A stretch of DNA of 64,000 nucleotides from Stromatinia cepivora (GCA_014898415.1 RCTD01000018.1:563001-627000), one strand, 5' to 3'. Shown: positions 1 to 13,195, numbered from the stretch's first letter. Notes: a model not told the origin generated them from the sequence alone. A program made the numbers and translations.

Positions 1-1607
1 ACAAGGCAACTGATATAAGCGCTACGACTTGCCCGGCTATCCTGCTTGGAGTGGGAGGGAATTAGAAGCAAATGGTAGAGTAATGTGAAGTTGCTTGTGC
101 ACCCATCAGGGAGATTGCTTTGGTAAAAGGATAGTTCGAGCTACGATAGTTGATATGGTGTGTTTGGAGGTGTGGTTGCATATAGACGATCCTGAACTTC
201 AAAACTGGACACGGCATTGATGCTTATGTGAAAGGGCAGTTTGAAGATGTCTCAGAGGTTATGTTATCAATCTTCAAGAATTTGTATATTGCTGTTTCAG
301 CACAATCAGTCAATGTATTTAAATGATTCCATCCAAATACGGCTGTAAAACTTTAAATGACACTGAAAGTCAATTGCCGTGCGTCTTAATGCTTGTGATG
401 AAAGGGATGTTGGTCACGTATCGCTGAAGTTCTTGTGCCACCATTTTTGTTATCTAATTTGAACTGGAAACAGAAGAGGCATGAAATATTCAATATTCAA
501 TATCAATAGGTGAACGTAAAAAAGTAACTAAATATTTGTAAGGCAGCTCTCTTGCAGTACAAACTCCTCGACAGTTTTAAGTACATGTAATCACCAACGC
601 ACGCAAGTAGTTAACTGATGCCAACCTATCTTTACTGGAAACCTTCACGGTAGCTCTTATGGAATAAATCGCAAATTTTGAAGAATGACCTCATGTACAC
701 AGATCACCATGGGAAGCTCTAGGGTCAGAACCATGGAGGCCAAAGACAATTAATTTGGCAATGAAAGATATAAATGGAACGGTATCTAATCGAGAGACAA
801 GTACAAATTAACAATAAGCTACCACGCAATAGATGATTCTGGAAAACTTGGTAGCCAAACTAGAAGCTAGATCTAAGAGCGCCATGGGCTCCTCAAATAA
901 AGCTAAGAGCTGAAGATTGAGGTAAATACCAATAAGTCCAAGCCCGCTCATTTGGATTAAGATTATATCAATTACCCTGAGCTTAAAAGCAATAGTGGAA
1001 ATGCTGGGGGGACGGGGTCATTAACACCCACCATGTAAGGTGGATTGCCTCTAACTGATCTGAAGAGATGATAAAATAATTCTTGTAGCATGGACAAAGA
1101 AGAAGACGGAGTAAAAGCACGACTGCCTCCGAGCGATCAACTGGGGTCGTGATAGGACGATTGGCAATAGACATTGTAATTTCGAGTACAACAGCTAAAC
1201 TTGTCGAACAGCAAAAAGCGGCTGTGATAAATGGGCAAACAAGATGAGTAGAGCAGAAATAAGGAATTTGACCACAGAAACTGGCTGTTCATCTGCTTCG
1301 AAAACCCTCGACATAGATGAGCCGCATGGTGAGAATTATGTCGTGCAGAAACAAGGCCAAGTAATGGACTTTCAGATTTGGACTTGCCGGTCCCACGGTA
1401 GATAGAAAAATAAGTCTTCCGTTCAGTGTTGAATACCACCTACCAGGTCCTCGGATACCTGTGTTGAACCTAATAAATGAATGAATGGGGCGTTGACGCT
1501 TATTAGGTGGGGTTTGAGATATATATCTTATATCTTATATCTTGAAAGATTGAAGAATTTATGAAAATAAACAAAATGGTGAACAGGGCAAAAGAAACAA
1601 CTATTAA
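1..1607. other. Intergenic region, no supported gene
   Basis: No convincing coding region. The open frames (for example 1137-1439 minus) lack recognisable domains and look like chance frames. A short imperfect repeat of TATATCTTA lies near 1518-1542. The left end could hold UTR of a gene outside the window. Confidence 0.5.
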
Positions 1608-1717
1608 CGACACCTGCAGGATTTGAACCTGCGCGTCCGAAGACATAGCATATCTATTGTCCTGTAGTGAGCTACAGAAATTCGAGTGCTACCCATTAAC
1701 CACTCTGGCAAAGTGCC
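1608..1717 (-). tRNA. tRNA-Ser(CGA) with a 29-nt intron
   Basis: Read on the minus strand, the 7-bp acceptor stem GGCACTT pairs with AGGTGTC (two G-U pairs) and is followed by discriminator G, as in eukaryotic tRNA-Ser. The D-arm is CCA/TGG around GAGTGGTTAA. The anticodon stem TAGCA/TGCTA encloses loop CTCGAA..A, giving anticodon CGA (codon UCG). A 29-nt intron lies one base 3' of the anticodon, the canonical place for nuclear tRNA introns. The long variable arm GTC-TTCG-GAC is typical of Ser/Leu tRNAs, and the T-arm is GCAGG-TTCAAAT-CCTGC. The mature RNA would be about 81 nt before CCA addition. T-rich sequence downstream on the minus strand (near 1591-1600) could be the RNA polymerase III terminator. 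The discriminator G argues against Leu. Confidence 0.93.
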
Positions 1718-2123
1718 TTAAATCGTTTTTGAATGATTCCTCTCTCACTGTTTCACAATATTTTCAAATCAAGAACAAATTTCAAATTTTGGTAAAAGTC
1801 CATAAGCTCTCGAATGAGATTGAGAGTTCTCGACGCGCAATTATACACTTCTCGCTATATTCAAATTGATTTAACAAAGTCTAGAACAGCCATCTAATTT
1901 AATAAAGATTGAAGCAAATTAATGGCAACCTCATGGCAAAAATATTGGATTTAACATTGACTGACTCGTCGGAATAAACAAACTCCGGGGCCTCCAAAAA
2001 ATTATCTACAGCGTTCATCCATTGAGGCCCCTCAGATTCTTTCAAAATCATATTTTGCAATCTTCATAATACAACAACTAAATTACCACGAGATTTTACT
2101 CAGGTGGTATATATTTCACGACA
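1718..2123. promoter_or_regulatory. Divergent upstream region between the tRNA and the 221-aa gene
   Basis: AT-rich non-coding sequence between the minus-strand tRNA and the plus-strand gene at 2124. It should hold the promoter of the latter; tRNA promoters are internal. No specific binding site can be assigned. Confidence 0.4.
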
Positions 2124-2920
2124 ATGTCTACGACCCAACCTTCTCAGCTCACTCAACCCGATCCTGCAAACCCACGAACTACCCCTCTCCTACACAATGC
2201 ATCCCTCGCAGCCCTCATCGTTTGTCCACTCGTTATGAGTAGGTTCTTCTCCTTATTCAATTGCAATCTCAGATCACATCCCCTAGCATGAATCTTTGTA
2301 TCTATCTACAAAACAATTTATGGCTCATTGAATCCCATCCCTCAATATTTAGCTAACCCCTCCATATAGTGATACCACCCCGCAAAATGGACGTCTATAC
2401 CTTCGCTCTCATGACCACAACATTCATCGGTGGTAATCACTTAGCTTACGAATATACTGGTGTCTCAATGATGACTCGCATACAGAGCCGAGTAACGTCT
2501 TTCTCAAGCACAGAATTACCCGAAAAGGCAAAGGAAACTCAGAGAAGAATACGAGAAGCGCAGGAAAAGAAAAGGATGGAGGAGAGTGGAAAGTTTGTGG
2601 GAAAGACATTTAAATCTCAGGAGGGTGTAAAGGGCGAGGGAGTTCTTGAGGCATTGGAAAAGAGAAGTGCTGGTCAACCAACGGTAGAGATGGTTCAAGA
2701 AGGGGGGAAAGAAGGTGTTTTGGAGAAAATATGGTTAGGTGGCGAAGGGAAAGATTGGAAGGAAAAGAGAGATCAGAAGGAGAAAGAGGCCTTGGAAGCG
2801 GGGAAAGGATATGGTGACTTGATTATGGAGCAGATTTGGGAGGTATGGAATGGAGGAAAGAAGAAGGTGGGGGAGGTAAAAGAGGCTGATGAGAAAGTGG
2901 TAGAAGGAAAGAAGAAATGA
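2124..2920 (+). CDS. Small membrane protein with charged C-terminal tail, 221 aa (function unknown)
   Basis: Two exons, 2124-2238 and 2370-2920, joined across a 131-nt intron (donor GTAGGT, acceptor ATATAG, phase 1), give 221 residues. The ATG at 2124 opens a Pro/Thr/Gln-rich N-terminus. Two hydrophobic segments follow: about residues 26-40 (HNASLAALIVCPLVM) and about 46-64 (VYTFALMTTTFIGGNHLAY). From about residue 80 the protein is strongly charged (Lys/Glu, KRMEE-type runs) and could be coiled coil. Small two-helix proteins with a PPRKxDxYTF motif are common in filamentous ascomycetes, and some have been labelled rhomboid family membrane protein. I see no Ser-His catalytic dyad, so protease activity is not supported. 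The 3' half is very G/A-rich on the coding strand. Gene model fairly sure; function unknown. Confidence 0.8.
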
Positions 2921-4134
2921 ATGGACAGGCAGTGTGATTATACTTTCTGGGCGGAACGAGGGTTGTATGAACATAAGCTGGACCGGGTAAGGCGTTAAAG
3001 GTGCAACAGGTTTTGGGATGCCACGGCCCACGCCGACGTATATCTATCGGGCTCCGGAGTCTAAAACCTTCTCGAAGAGAAGATAGGGAAAATTGGGCTC
3101 TATCCACTCGGTTTTCTGGTCGACTTTAGACGACATAGTCTCTTCAAATCCCGCCATTTATCCCAGCTTAACTCTTTTTCGCGTTGCTTGCCTCTGAAAT
3201 ATTGTTGTTCGTTACAACATGGTAAGCAGTTCTAGTATATTTCAAAGATTGAATCGACAACAGTCTATCGCATATAATCTCTATTCGGCCACATCCCATG
3301 TTCATCGAATCCTCGACAATGAACGGATTTCACCCACGTTCAATGCAATTATTGCATGAAAGTACCACTGGTCTAACCACAGGGCGAAGCGTTGATGATC
3401 ATCGCACAGGTTTGCGACAATTAGGAAACTCGTATCACCCACAGATCCTCATGAATTAAACTTTAATTCTATCAATAACCTTACAAGGCACGTGTGCCCA
3501 GAGAAAATTCTTCCAAAATCCAAAGCTCGCACAGACATCGGAGCGGATTTAGGAAACTCTACATCCGTTTCATTTATTGGACTCTGACCATCCATCCAGT
3601 TTCTTCATCACCAAACACCGAATGGAAATATCTTCAATATGTATGTAATATGTATGATACAGTTACTCGGATCTAAGTAGTTCTTTGAAAAGAGCTGTTG
3701 CAAGAAGTTTTCTACAACAAGTCAGCTGGAACAATCAGTTAGGAATTAGTTGATGAGGGGTATCCGAGAATAATTTTCTCCGTCTTTCATTTGATAAACA
3801 CGGGTTTTTAAAGTTAAACCACGGGCCATGTGGTTTTGAGGGAAAGTTTCATACGGTAGTTCCGCATTCTTGTTTGCGAAATATAAGTACGTAAGGTTTG
3901 GCAACAGCCTTGGCCTTAACAGATGTGAATTTAATTTGTCATTCTTTACCAGCAGGCTGGCATTCTGTTTCTATCGTTCGTTCGTCCTTTTCTTTTGTGC
4001 CTTCTTGTCGTCGTTCTTGGCTTTTAATACTTGATTGATTTTAGACAATCTTTTCTGGATTTTTTTAGTTGAATATAAACTTTTTTTACACTTTAATCCA
4101 ATTCAAATAACCTAGGATTGTATCTATCTACAAG
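2921..4134. other. Intergenic region with a possible tiny spliced gene
   Basis: Contains the 3' flank of the 221-aa gene, the candidate small gene at 3219-3676, and the promoter of the gene at 4135. The last 170 bases (3960-4134) are pyrimidine-rich (TTCTTTTGTGCCTTC, poly-T runs), as often seen just upstream of fungal start codons. Confidence 0.45.
3219..3676 (+). CDS. Possible small multi-exon gene (weak candidate)
   Basis: An ATG at 3219 is followed at once by GTAAGC, a good fungal donor. A branch point and acceptor (GTCTAACCACAG) end near 3382. The next stretch, GGCGAAGCG..CACAG, would encode MGEALMIIAQ, and a second intron could run from GTTTGC (about 3410) to TTACAAG (about 3487). The frame then stays open to a stop at 3674-3676. 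The result would be a basic protein of about 72 aa with no family I recognise. Start codons split off by an intron are typical of small housekeeping genes, but the third exon looks unconserved. It may be a non-coding transcript or chance. Confidence 0.22.
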
Positions 4135-5661
4135 ATGGTCAATCACAATTCAAGAGGCTTGGTGATGGACTTGGTGGATGCCGGTGTATATGAAAAGGAT
4201 TTTGAGTTAGTTTGGGCAAACAAAAGAAATGTTGATGGAGGTGATGATGAACCTTCTTCTCCATATACTCCGAATGCCTCGAATGCATCGAGTGCTATAG
4301 ATAAACCTATAACAAAACCACAATCTACAAGTTCTTGCGATTCAACATCTACTGTAAGTTCTTGGTTACTTTTCATTTTAACATTAACTTATGAAGTACT
4401 ATAGACCGCAGAAATATCAACAGTAACATCAATGAGTATCATAACAACAAGTGCAATCACCACTACATCATCTACTCCTACACAAATCTTTCAAGACGCC
4501 TCTGATAGCTCTACATCGATGTCTTCCATATTAAGTTCATCTTGTTTGCCTAGCAGTACATCCTCCATATCGACTCCAACCATGTACGCCTCAACTTCTT
4601 CTCCAACATCAACTTCGAAATCAAGCCCTAACACAACAATAACGAACACAACTACTAGTATTATAAATGCTATTACTCTTAGCGAACACAACTCTACAAT
4701 TTCCCCGCTCTTAGATACCCAAGGCACGTTCACGAAACATGAACATACATCTTCCGCTCTGGCAGTGACTGTAAGTGTTGCGGTCATTGTCAGTTTAATT
4801 GCGTTGGCTATTGTGGCATTTCTTGTTAGGAGGACACTAAGGAAGCAAAGTAGAAGAAATGAAGAATTAGAAGAAAGGGGCGAGAAACCAGTCACGGGGG
4901 TGGAAGCATCTGTTACAGGAATGGGTATTAGGAAGAACGGAAATGGAGGTAGTGAAGGAGATATCGAAGCGCCTCGCCCGGAGATGACGAGAAATCCGTC
5001 AGTTTCCACACCAGAAGCCGGGAACGAAGCAACACTGGAAACAGCGGAAATGGAAATCGTAAGGGCACGCTCAACCATAAGTTCAGGATGGGGAGATGGA
5101 TTATCTATTCATTCACTCGAATTGAATGAAAATGAACCAGTTCAAGGTCTAAGCATCCGTCCCCAAACTCGCCCGCCTCCCAGTCGAAATGAATATGATA
5201 GTGATATAAACTCTTATTATGAGACAACAAAATACGGTCACGATCCTTTCGCGGATCCGGTACCTGAAATTGGGGATTCAAATATGGTTACGGCGTTTGA
5301 ACCAATCAATTTACCAAATTGCGATTTCGATAAATATCGCAGTGATACAAATCCGACTTCTCCGGGAGATTTGACGAGAGATTATATTCGAAATAAAAAC
5401 GCAATATTAAATAGAAGAAGGGAACCAAGTATCACGAGTGAAACGGATATATTAGAGAGGCAACAGGAAATGGAGGGAGGAGATATTGGGGGAGTTACTG
5501 AACAGCCGAGGGCCGGAAGGTGGTCGAATCCTTTTACGGCGAGGGAAAAGAGGGGGACGAGAGCGTATGAGGAGATGGGTGGGGAGGAAAGGAGGGAAGG
5601 GAGGTGGAGAGATGCGAGGAGTTGGGTTAGGGGGCAGGTGGAGAGGGTTAAGGATAGGTGA
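4135..5661 (+). CDS. Ser/Thr-rich single-pass membrane protein, 491 aa (function unknown)
   Basis: Exons 4135-4353 and 4405-5661 flank a 51-nt intron (GTAAGT..TATAG, phase 0). The N-terminal about 40 residues are not a classical signal peptide. Residues about 60-180 are mucin-like, almost all Ser/Thr with scattered Pro and Asn. One strong transmembrane helix lies at about 191-214 (ALAVTVSVAVIVSLIALAIV), followed by the basic stop-transfer RRTLRKQSRR. The C-terminal about 275 residues are hydrophilic and probably cytoplasmic. This layout (O-glycosylated ectodomain, one helix, polar tail) resembles fungal wall sensors of the Wsc/Mid2 type, but there is no WSC cysteine domain, so the comparison is only architectural. 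The last 200 nt are purine-rich on the coding strand. Topology without a signal peptide would need a signal anchor. Confidence 0.8.
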
Positions 5662-7885
5662 TTGGGGCTATGATGAAGTTTGGGGGAGGTGGCAATGTGA
5701 AGATAGATGTATGATTGGATGAGAGGATCGATTAGAGATGGGATGGGACTGCATGATATGTATGTAATGTATGGAATGTCCGGATGAGGAGGGGATATAT
5801 GAGGATGAGGGACGGGACTGACTGACTGTGTATACTGTGTATATATCTCAATAGAAAAAATTTAATACCTAATTCATTTATTCGGGTGACTTTCTTCGCT
5901 GTTTGCATTGCTTGCGTAGCTTTGTAGCTAGTAGCTGTCAATAACGTGTTGTTGAATCTAGTCCCTGGGTAATTCTAAGGTTAACAAATGAAGATCGATG
6001 ATGAGAAGGAAAGATTTGATAGTGACTAATCTTTATCCCTAAGAGATATGATTATGAGCGAGCACAAGTATACGGGTACCTTTACAGTTAGGGAACTATA
6101 GAGATACACTAAATGCGCATGTCCAACCACCTGGATGCAAATTCCTGGTCAATATTTGATTTCTTCATAAGAAGCTATGCTTGTGAAATACATAGATTCA
6201 GGGATAAAAGTACTCGAGTATTTTTTCCCTCATTTGATATTCACTAGTTAGATGATCGACTGCGGGAAGCTAAGGCTTGTGTACGTCATATTATCCACAT
6301 AAGCTCAGCTTTAGCGACGTAATGAAATCAATTGTATTTGCATTTTTCTCTTTTTCCAATAGACCGTTTAAGAAAAAGATGATTATTTGAAAATGCAACA
6401 TATAAATACCCTACATATCCACCATCTTCAAGATTTCCACATACTTCCAGACTCTAGGATGAGATTTTCATGATAAGGGGGTAAGATGTGATTACAATGA
6501 TATGAATAACCATATTATAATAAGATTTTTCCTCCTGGTTTCTTGGGAAAAGCTTACTAGAGAGACTTGATAGTTGATAGGGCGTGCGTGTGCTCAGGAG
6601 TGGGGATTTGTGATTTTTACTGTCACTGAGAGGTTGTGAAACTTTTTTTGGGGGTCTTTGATATATTGATGTTGGTACTGTGAGAATGATAGTGAGAGGA
6701 TTAAAAGTAACAATAATCAAAATCTGCAATCCTTAATATCTCGCTTTAAAGCTTGCTCCAACGACCATTGAACCTACAGCCGTACTATCGACCTACTCTA
6801 TCGAAAATATCCTCCTGATAACCTCTCCCACAGCAGCCTCGGTTCGGACACCATCGGTTGGTATATATCTATAGCCATACTCCCAAAAGAGGAGCATTAG
6901 ATATCTTTTTATACTCCCCCCCTCTCCTTTTCATATTCTATATATCAACAGTTGTATCAAAGAATAAAAGCTAGATAAGCTCACAATAACTCGGATATCT
7001 ATCCCGAAAAACCCAACAAAAGTACCCTGTAGGTATTCGCCCTCTTATCATTAGCCAAATCACAAACTATTAACACCCCATCGATACTCCGATATCTTCT
7101 ATTCCTAAATTTCGGATAGTAACCAATCACGCACCACTCAGGGACCGCGAGGAAGATGGCTTGGAAGTTGATGATCATGAAAGTTGACCCCTCGGGTCTA
7201 TAATAGATCCCTGACTTTTCGTTCCCCGAAATAATAATAATGCATGGAGATCTATTGTATAGCGTATTACGGAGGTTCAAGTGTCTTGCTCGGAGTTCTC
7301 ATGATATGATATGGAGTTTTGATGATAGCAATGAAGGGACAACGGCGGTGGGAATTGCTCTGTGGCGCTGAAAGTGAATCGACACTCATAAACAACAAGT
7401 CGTAATGGTTATAATAATGGTAATTTTATTTACCAATAATAAATTCTCAATTGAATTCACCCGATCTTTTTTTACTATCCCATTTATTTTCAACCCGTAC
7501 ACCCACGGTGGACACACTACTAACTAATATCAAAATAATCAACCCAGCTAGACCTTGGCGTCTGATCCCTCACTCTTTGTAATCGTGATTAGGTTTTGCA
7601 AGACCGAGTATTGGATGGGTGTAATATATGTATTAATGATCATCTTTCCCACGCATATCTTGGTAGTGATTAGATGGGAATGAAATACATAGGTACCTGC
7701 CACTTGTACAACCAAGTTCGGTCCCAATCTTCCTATTCTAAGCGAACTTCGGGACGTCAATCGCGTATAAAAGAATCCCATGAAGCTTTGCTTGAGCCCA
7801 TCTTTTCACAAGGTGGCTTCCATACACCCGAACGCCTTGCAATACCATGATATTTCCGCACCGAGGCCTATTCAAACAAACCACA
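5662..7885. other. Intergenic region, no supported gene
   Basis: Holds the 3' flanks of two convergent genes, with AT-rich filler between. A minus-strand frame at 6999-7280 (93 codons) has mixed composition but no recognisable motif and no spliced partner. A TATAAATACCC box at about 6401 has no clear gene downstream. Confidence 0.45.
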
Positions 7886-10800
7886 CTACCAAGCCGACTG
7901 ATCAAAATCAAACCTCTCCAACTCCTTCCCTGCATCCTCCACATCCTTCTTGGCCTTCATCCTCATATAAAAAATGGGACAATCCTTACTACTACAAATA
8001 ACCTCACAATGCATACTTCCCTGACACCTCTGACACTGTGTCCACAATCTTCCAAACCTGACTTCTAGATCCGATACTTTATTAAGTTGTTTCTGATACA
8101 TTTCTCCAATTCGAGGCGCGCAATCCGTACATACTGCTCCATCTTTTTCGTTAGGTTTTACGAGCGGCTTTTTGCACGACATGCATGTTGAGGTTTTCTT
8201 GGCGAATTTCATGAGACCGCCAATGGTGGGGGCTGCGACGGATATGGCGCGGGTATGGGCTCCTGCTAGGAGGGAATTGGCTTTTGTTTCGCCGAGGATA
8301 GGTTCGAAAATTCTACCCAGGGGTTTGGCGAGTTGATTGTCGAGGTAATATTTTGTATCTATGGGGACATTATTTTCGAGTACGAAGATAGGATCCTCGG
8401 ATCTCTCGAAATTTTTGGCTCCAGCAGAACCTTTGATGATGACATAGGCGACACGATCACCTAATGTAGGTGCTGATCCTGCATCTCGTTGTTTCATACG
8501 TTCGGCGAGCTCTACGTGGGCTTGTTTGGCAGTATAATCAGCTTTTGCGAGGGCTTTGGTGATGACGAGTTTGGACATATCGATTTTGTTTTGGAGAAGG
8601 TCGGAAATGGTATCTTTTACGTAGCTAAGGGTGGGTGTTAGTTGACAACCGTAAAGAGGAGAAAAATAAAAAGGCTTACTCTTGAGCTCCTTGAACATCT
8701 TGATCGATCAAGATCATTCTCAGTACCGTCTCAATGACGTTTTGAACCAGCCGACAGTTGTCACGACGAACTGTCTCAATACCCTTCGTATCCATCTTGT
8801 CATACTTATCAGGATTTGTCCAATAAAGACCAGCATATCTCTTCTTGTTAATGAGAAGATATGGGTAATAAACCTTTTCGAATTCTAACTTGATCGGCTT
8901 GATGAATTTCGAGGAAACGTATTGTGCAGCTTCTTCTCCTAGTCTCATTGCCTCTGCTAATTCCTTCACACCAAATTTAACCATGACTGAATCAGTATCA
9001 CCATAAATGACTTGAGCATCATGCGAATATCCATTTGCGATGGTGTATTTTGCCTCGACTTCTGCTTTTGTCTTTTCAATCATTTGACGACCATAACTTG
9101 TGGTACTACTGGCAATTGGCAAACAAGGTACTTTTCCTACAGTGGCACCAGTTAAACCGTAAACACTGTTTGCGCTGATCTTCAATGCAAGTTGTCGACC
9201 ATTCAATACAGCTTTTTTGAAAGGATCCACTTCGACAGCAAGTTCTCTTTTAGCTTGTTTTCTTGCTGTTAACAGTTCTTCCAAAATTTGTGAAAGGAGA
9301 CCCTTTCGTTGTTTGGTAGTGACGAACATGTCCCCGTTTGGTGTAACGATATAGTCTTCATCCTTCTCCAGATTGAGAGCTTCAACAACATCTTTCTTGA
9401 GCAATGTAGTATAACAAAGATTATGTGCTTGAATAATACTTGGATATAGGGAAGCAAAATCCAGAGTCGCAATTGGGACACTGTAATATCCCCTAGTAGG
9501 TTCAATGACAGTGGCACCTTCGTACTGTTCTTCTGATGAGGCGGTTGAAAGATTAGGTATAACCAATTTCTGTTCCAAAGCTTTCCGAAACAGTTGACTA
9601 ATGAATTTGACTTGTTGGCCACGGGACAGAAGAAAATTGAAAGGGACACCTGTGACTCTCGCCATTTCCGTATAGTTCTCCAAACAAGAAAGCTTATCCA
9701 TTAGCCGTTGAGGTAAATAAGCATCCTTTAGACAGTACACTGCCAATCTTCGCCTAGATTCAGGTGTTCCGTTGAATAATTCCGTGATCATAGTGTGATG
9801 AACATCTTCCTTTTGCTCACCCAGAAATTGAGCACAAACGGAATTGAGTGTGTAACTTCGAAGTTGATGATCTCTCTGAACAAGTTGTAACAAATCCAAC
9901 TGAAGTCGTCCATTAGTATTGGTAACCTTCGTATCCCTGTTACCCATTTGTTTGCTTGAGATTTTGGAGGGTTTAGCTTGAGAGTGGACAGACTTTAATC
10001 GAGTCCATTGACTGAAATTTTTAATCTTCAAATGATCAGCTCGAGCCAGGAGGTATGGAAAATCAAAATTGGCAATATTGTAACCAATGATGATATCTGG
10101 GTCGACTTCTTCAAGAAAGTCTCTCCATTTCGACAGCATCTTTTCTTCCTTGTCGAATTCGAAAATCTTTGTATTGACAATCAAACTCGTAGTATTGAGA
10201 CAAAAGACGTTTCGTACGAATGGTTTCTTCTCTCCGTAACGAGTAACAATATTAGCAATTTGGATGACACGATCCTGATTTGCTTCTGGAAAAACACCCT
10301 TGCGACCAGCACATTCGATGTCGAAAGATAGGATACGTAAAGGTGCCATTTTTGCCCATTCTCCTTCTGGTTTATGCGCAATGAGGTCCCGATATGTCAT
10401 TACGGCTTCGATTTGACAGTTCGATTGTCTATTATGTTCCGGGACTATTTTATATTTCTTTGCTCCCACTTCGACCCAAGACATACCATGAATCTGCCAT
10501 TGATTAGACATGCTACGAACTGAAGTATGATAGGGGATAATTTTGGAGGGGTAAGCGAGGCGAGAATGAGAAGAGGAAGGGGACTCACCTTGACATCAAC
10601 CATAAATCTTAACACATATTGAATGCTATCAAACGTCAAAATGCCATTTCCGTCATTCCTCCACATTCCTTTCCAGTTTGCTCGACCCTTCTCGATAGTT
10701 GTCCTGACTTCGTTGATATATTTAGGATCTGTAACTGTAACCTTAATATATGCATGCTGTTTGTTTCCCGTAAATCCATATAAATTTTCTCGTAGAACTA

Positions 10801-11407
10801 CCGATACTGAATGAATGGCAGGCGTATACGTTCCCACTTGCGAATCCAGATACATTTTGTATTGATCGCAATCTTTATGTGTAAAACTGACTGGCGCGGC
10901 AACATAAAGATAATGTAAGAAGTCTTGAACATGTAGCATAACTGAGTGACCAGTCTGTGTGTGATATTAGTTGCAGCCTTGGAAAAAAATTGGGATGAAG
11001 TTTACCTCAGTGACACCAAATAACTTCACAGTCGCCTTTCCATGATCATAAGTACCCTCCTCACATTCAATTTGCTGGAAGATTAAATTATCCTCCTCGG
11101 GGTTGAAGTCTGCCAGACTCGGCCTTGCCCATTCTTGATCTTTTTCTGAATTATTCTTCTTCAAACTCTCCATATCCTGTGTCATTTTTTCCAACACTTC
11201 CGACTCGAAATGACTAGGCTGGCTAGAAGCCAGCCTTCCCTTTGGACCATTCTGTGAACTCTTGAATCTAACTGCTGCTAGTGATGATGCAACTGGTTCC
11301 AACTTCCGTTTCTTCGCCGCAGATGGAGGTGATGAGGGTATATTGCTTTGTTGAATATTCTTTGCTTCCCCTACGATTCGTTTTTGGGGAACTCTTGATG
11401 GAGCCAT
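7886..11407 (-). CDS. POL3: DNA polymerase delta catalytic subunit (family B), 1,106 aa
   Basis: Lagging-strand replicative polymerase with 3'-5' proofreading exonuclease, acting in the nucleus with PCNA. Four exons on the minus strand: 11407-11006, 10954-10589, 10493-8680 and 8624-7886, with introns of 51, 95 and 55 nt. All junctions keep frame and give 1,106 residues, the usual Pol3 length. The N-terminus has a basic AAKKRKLE patch, a likely NLS. Exonuclease motifs: Exo [12 protein letters not shown] (D314, E316), Exo [10 protein letters not shown] (D400), Exo [11 protein letters not shown] (D513). Polymerase motifs: [10 protein letters not shown] (D601), [13 protein letters not shown] (about 694-705), C YGDTDS (D755, D757). 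The C-terminus has the zinc-binding CysA (CMSCKKP..CTDC) and the CysB cluster (CQRC..CSSKDC), which in yeast Pol3 holds a 4Fe-4S centre needed to bind the B subunit. All key residues are intact, so the gene should be functional and essential. Confidence 0.97.
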
Positions 11408-13195
11408 TGTGAAGATTTTGCAGCTTCTATACTGCTAAAATGAGAGTCGTAATTGGATTATATGTTGATGGGAATTTGGTTTTCGAATTTTAGAGGATGT
11501 ACATCAATATAAGTTCGCGTCAATTACTTTTCGCGCGGTGTGGACGCGTCTTGATTAAAGTGGAACTTTCATAGTGGCGGGTGTGGCTGAAAAGATGTGG
11601 TGGTAATTAGGTAAGCACGGTGTCATCTTATCTCATCTTATCTTATCATGATCTCACGTTTGCCTGTACTGAAGGCTAATGGGACGGAAGTAACTTAACC
11701 TTCTACCAAGGATAAACCTTTCCTATGAAGACAACATTGGATGGATATGTGCAACGCGACGACGTGCAAATAAGGCATTGTCTGGCGCATACTTCCTTCA
11801 AGGCTCAATACTCGGCGAAGACCTGCATCAAGAGCATCCATACTCATGATTGCACCATTGCTATAGATTGGACGGCATTCTGATACATGGGGTCTACCAT
11901 ATGTGCTTTACCCTATACTTCTTACCATACAAATATATATCGTTCAACTCGACGAAGGGCCGGATGTTCTATGGTAATAGAATATCTTCACGTGCATATG
12001 ATGCAACTTCCTCTCCCCGACTCACGAGCTACACAGCCCGGGCACCAACCCCGAGTACATATTCGCCTCATGAGCCACCGATACGAGGCCACGTCCTCGG
12101 CACACGTACCGACCCCTGGGGAGAAATTGGTTATGAATTCGATTGTTCTTTTATTTTTGAGCCTCATAGGATATGCTCTGTTATCTTACTTGCCCGTTTT
12201 GATTGTCCAAAGTTTCCGAAAGATTATCCTATCATGGGCGGTTTCGAACGATCAAATTAAAGTAACGATGGGGAATGTTAACGCAGTGGTTATTGGAAAC
12301 ACGAGTTCTACTTGGAACAGGATAACAGATATGGGATATAAGATTGCTATGCCTATTTCACTATAATGTAAGTGTAGAGGTTTCGGACTATTTCTCGACT
12401 GCGAGTCACAGCTTAAATGCGATAATGTGGATGAGCATAAGCTTGAGGATACATCAACCATCACAAGGGGGTAAGAGGACTACATTGGTAACTGGATACC
12501 TCTCATTCCCGCTCAAGTAGTACCTACCGAAACAGATTGAGCTGTAGCACCCCAGAGAATCGACCGACGAATTGATTTCAGACATATCTCAGATGTTCCG
12601 GATTACTCAATGTTCTCCTTTTCAGAAGCGCGTTTTCAACTATACCCATACCCATACCCATACGTGCACGAAGTTTCTTCCTTTTGCGCACTATACCCAC
12701 GGCACGAAGCATTTGCCAGGAGGGAAACAATTTTATGGCAATTAATTGAATACTTAGGAGGGAGTTATGAAGGAGAGATTAGATAAAGTGTCCCTAGGAT
12801 ATTCGTGATATTAGGAAAAGAAAAGCTACTCGACATGTACGAAACCAGGCAGCTCAAAAAGATCCATATTGGAGACTGGATTTTGATAGATGAAATAAAT
12901 CAGATCTGCTCTCATCAAAGATTTTTTCTCAGGTGATATTCAATTATTTTCATGGACAAGCCTCGTGAAATCCAACCAGCATTGTTTACATCTCACAGCC
13001 ACCTTTCAAGATGTAAATAGAAACAAAAGTACCAACACGATATATTAAATCAATTTAATTGGATGATATCATACTATATTCACAATTTCTTTCGGGACTT
13101 GCGAAGCTTTCTCCACTGAAGTTAGAGTTGCCAAGAGTGACGCGAAATTGTTACGTACGTATTGGACATTCTGTACGTAGCCCTATGGTGATGAT

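Noticed and set aside
1137..1439. Minus-strand frame of 100 codons
   Set aside because: No domain, no splice context and random-looking composition.
4491..5078. Minus-strand frame of 195 codons
   Set aside because: Antisense of the Ser/Thr-rich membrane protein; the long open frame follows from its TCA/ACA codon bias.
10008..10331. Plus-strand frame of 107 codons across POL3
   Set aside because: Antisense shadow of the exonuclease domain; no motif of its own.
11850..12366. Two overlapping plus-strand frames (136 and 159 codons)
   Set aside because: Overlap in different frames, no family motif, no splice partners; at best a weak hydrophobic segment in one.
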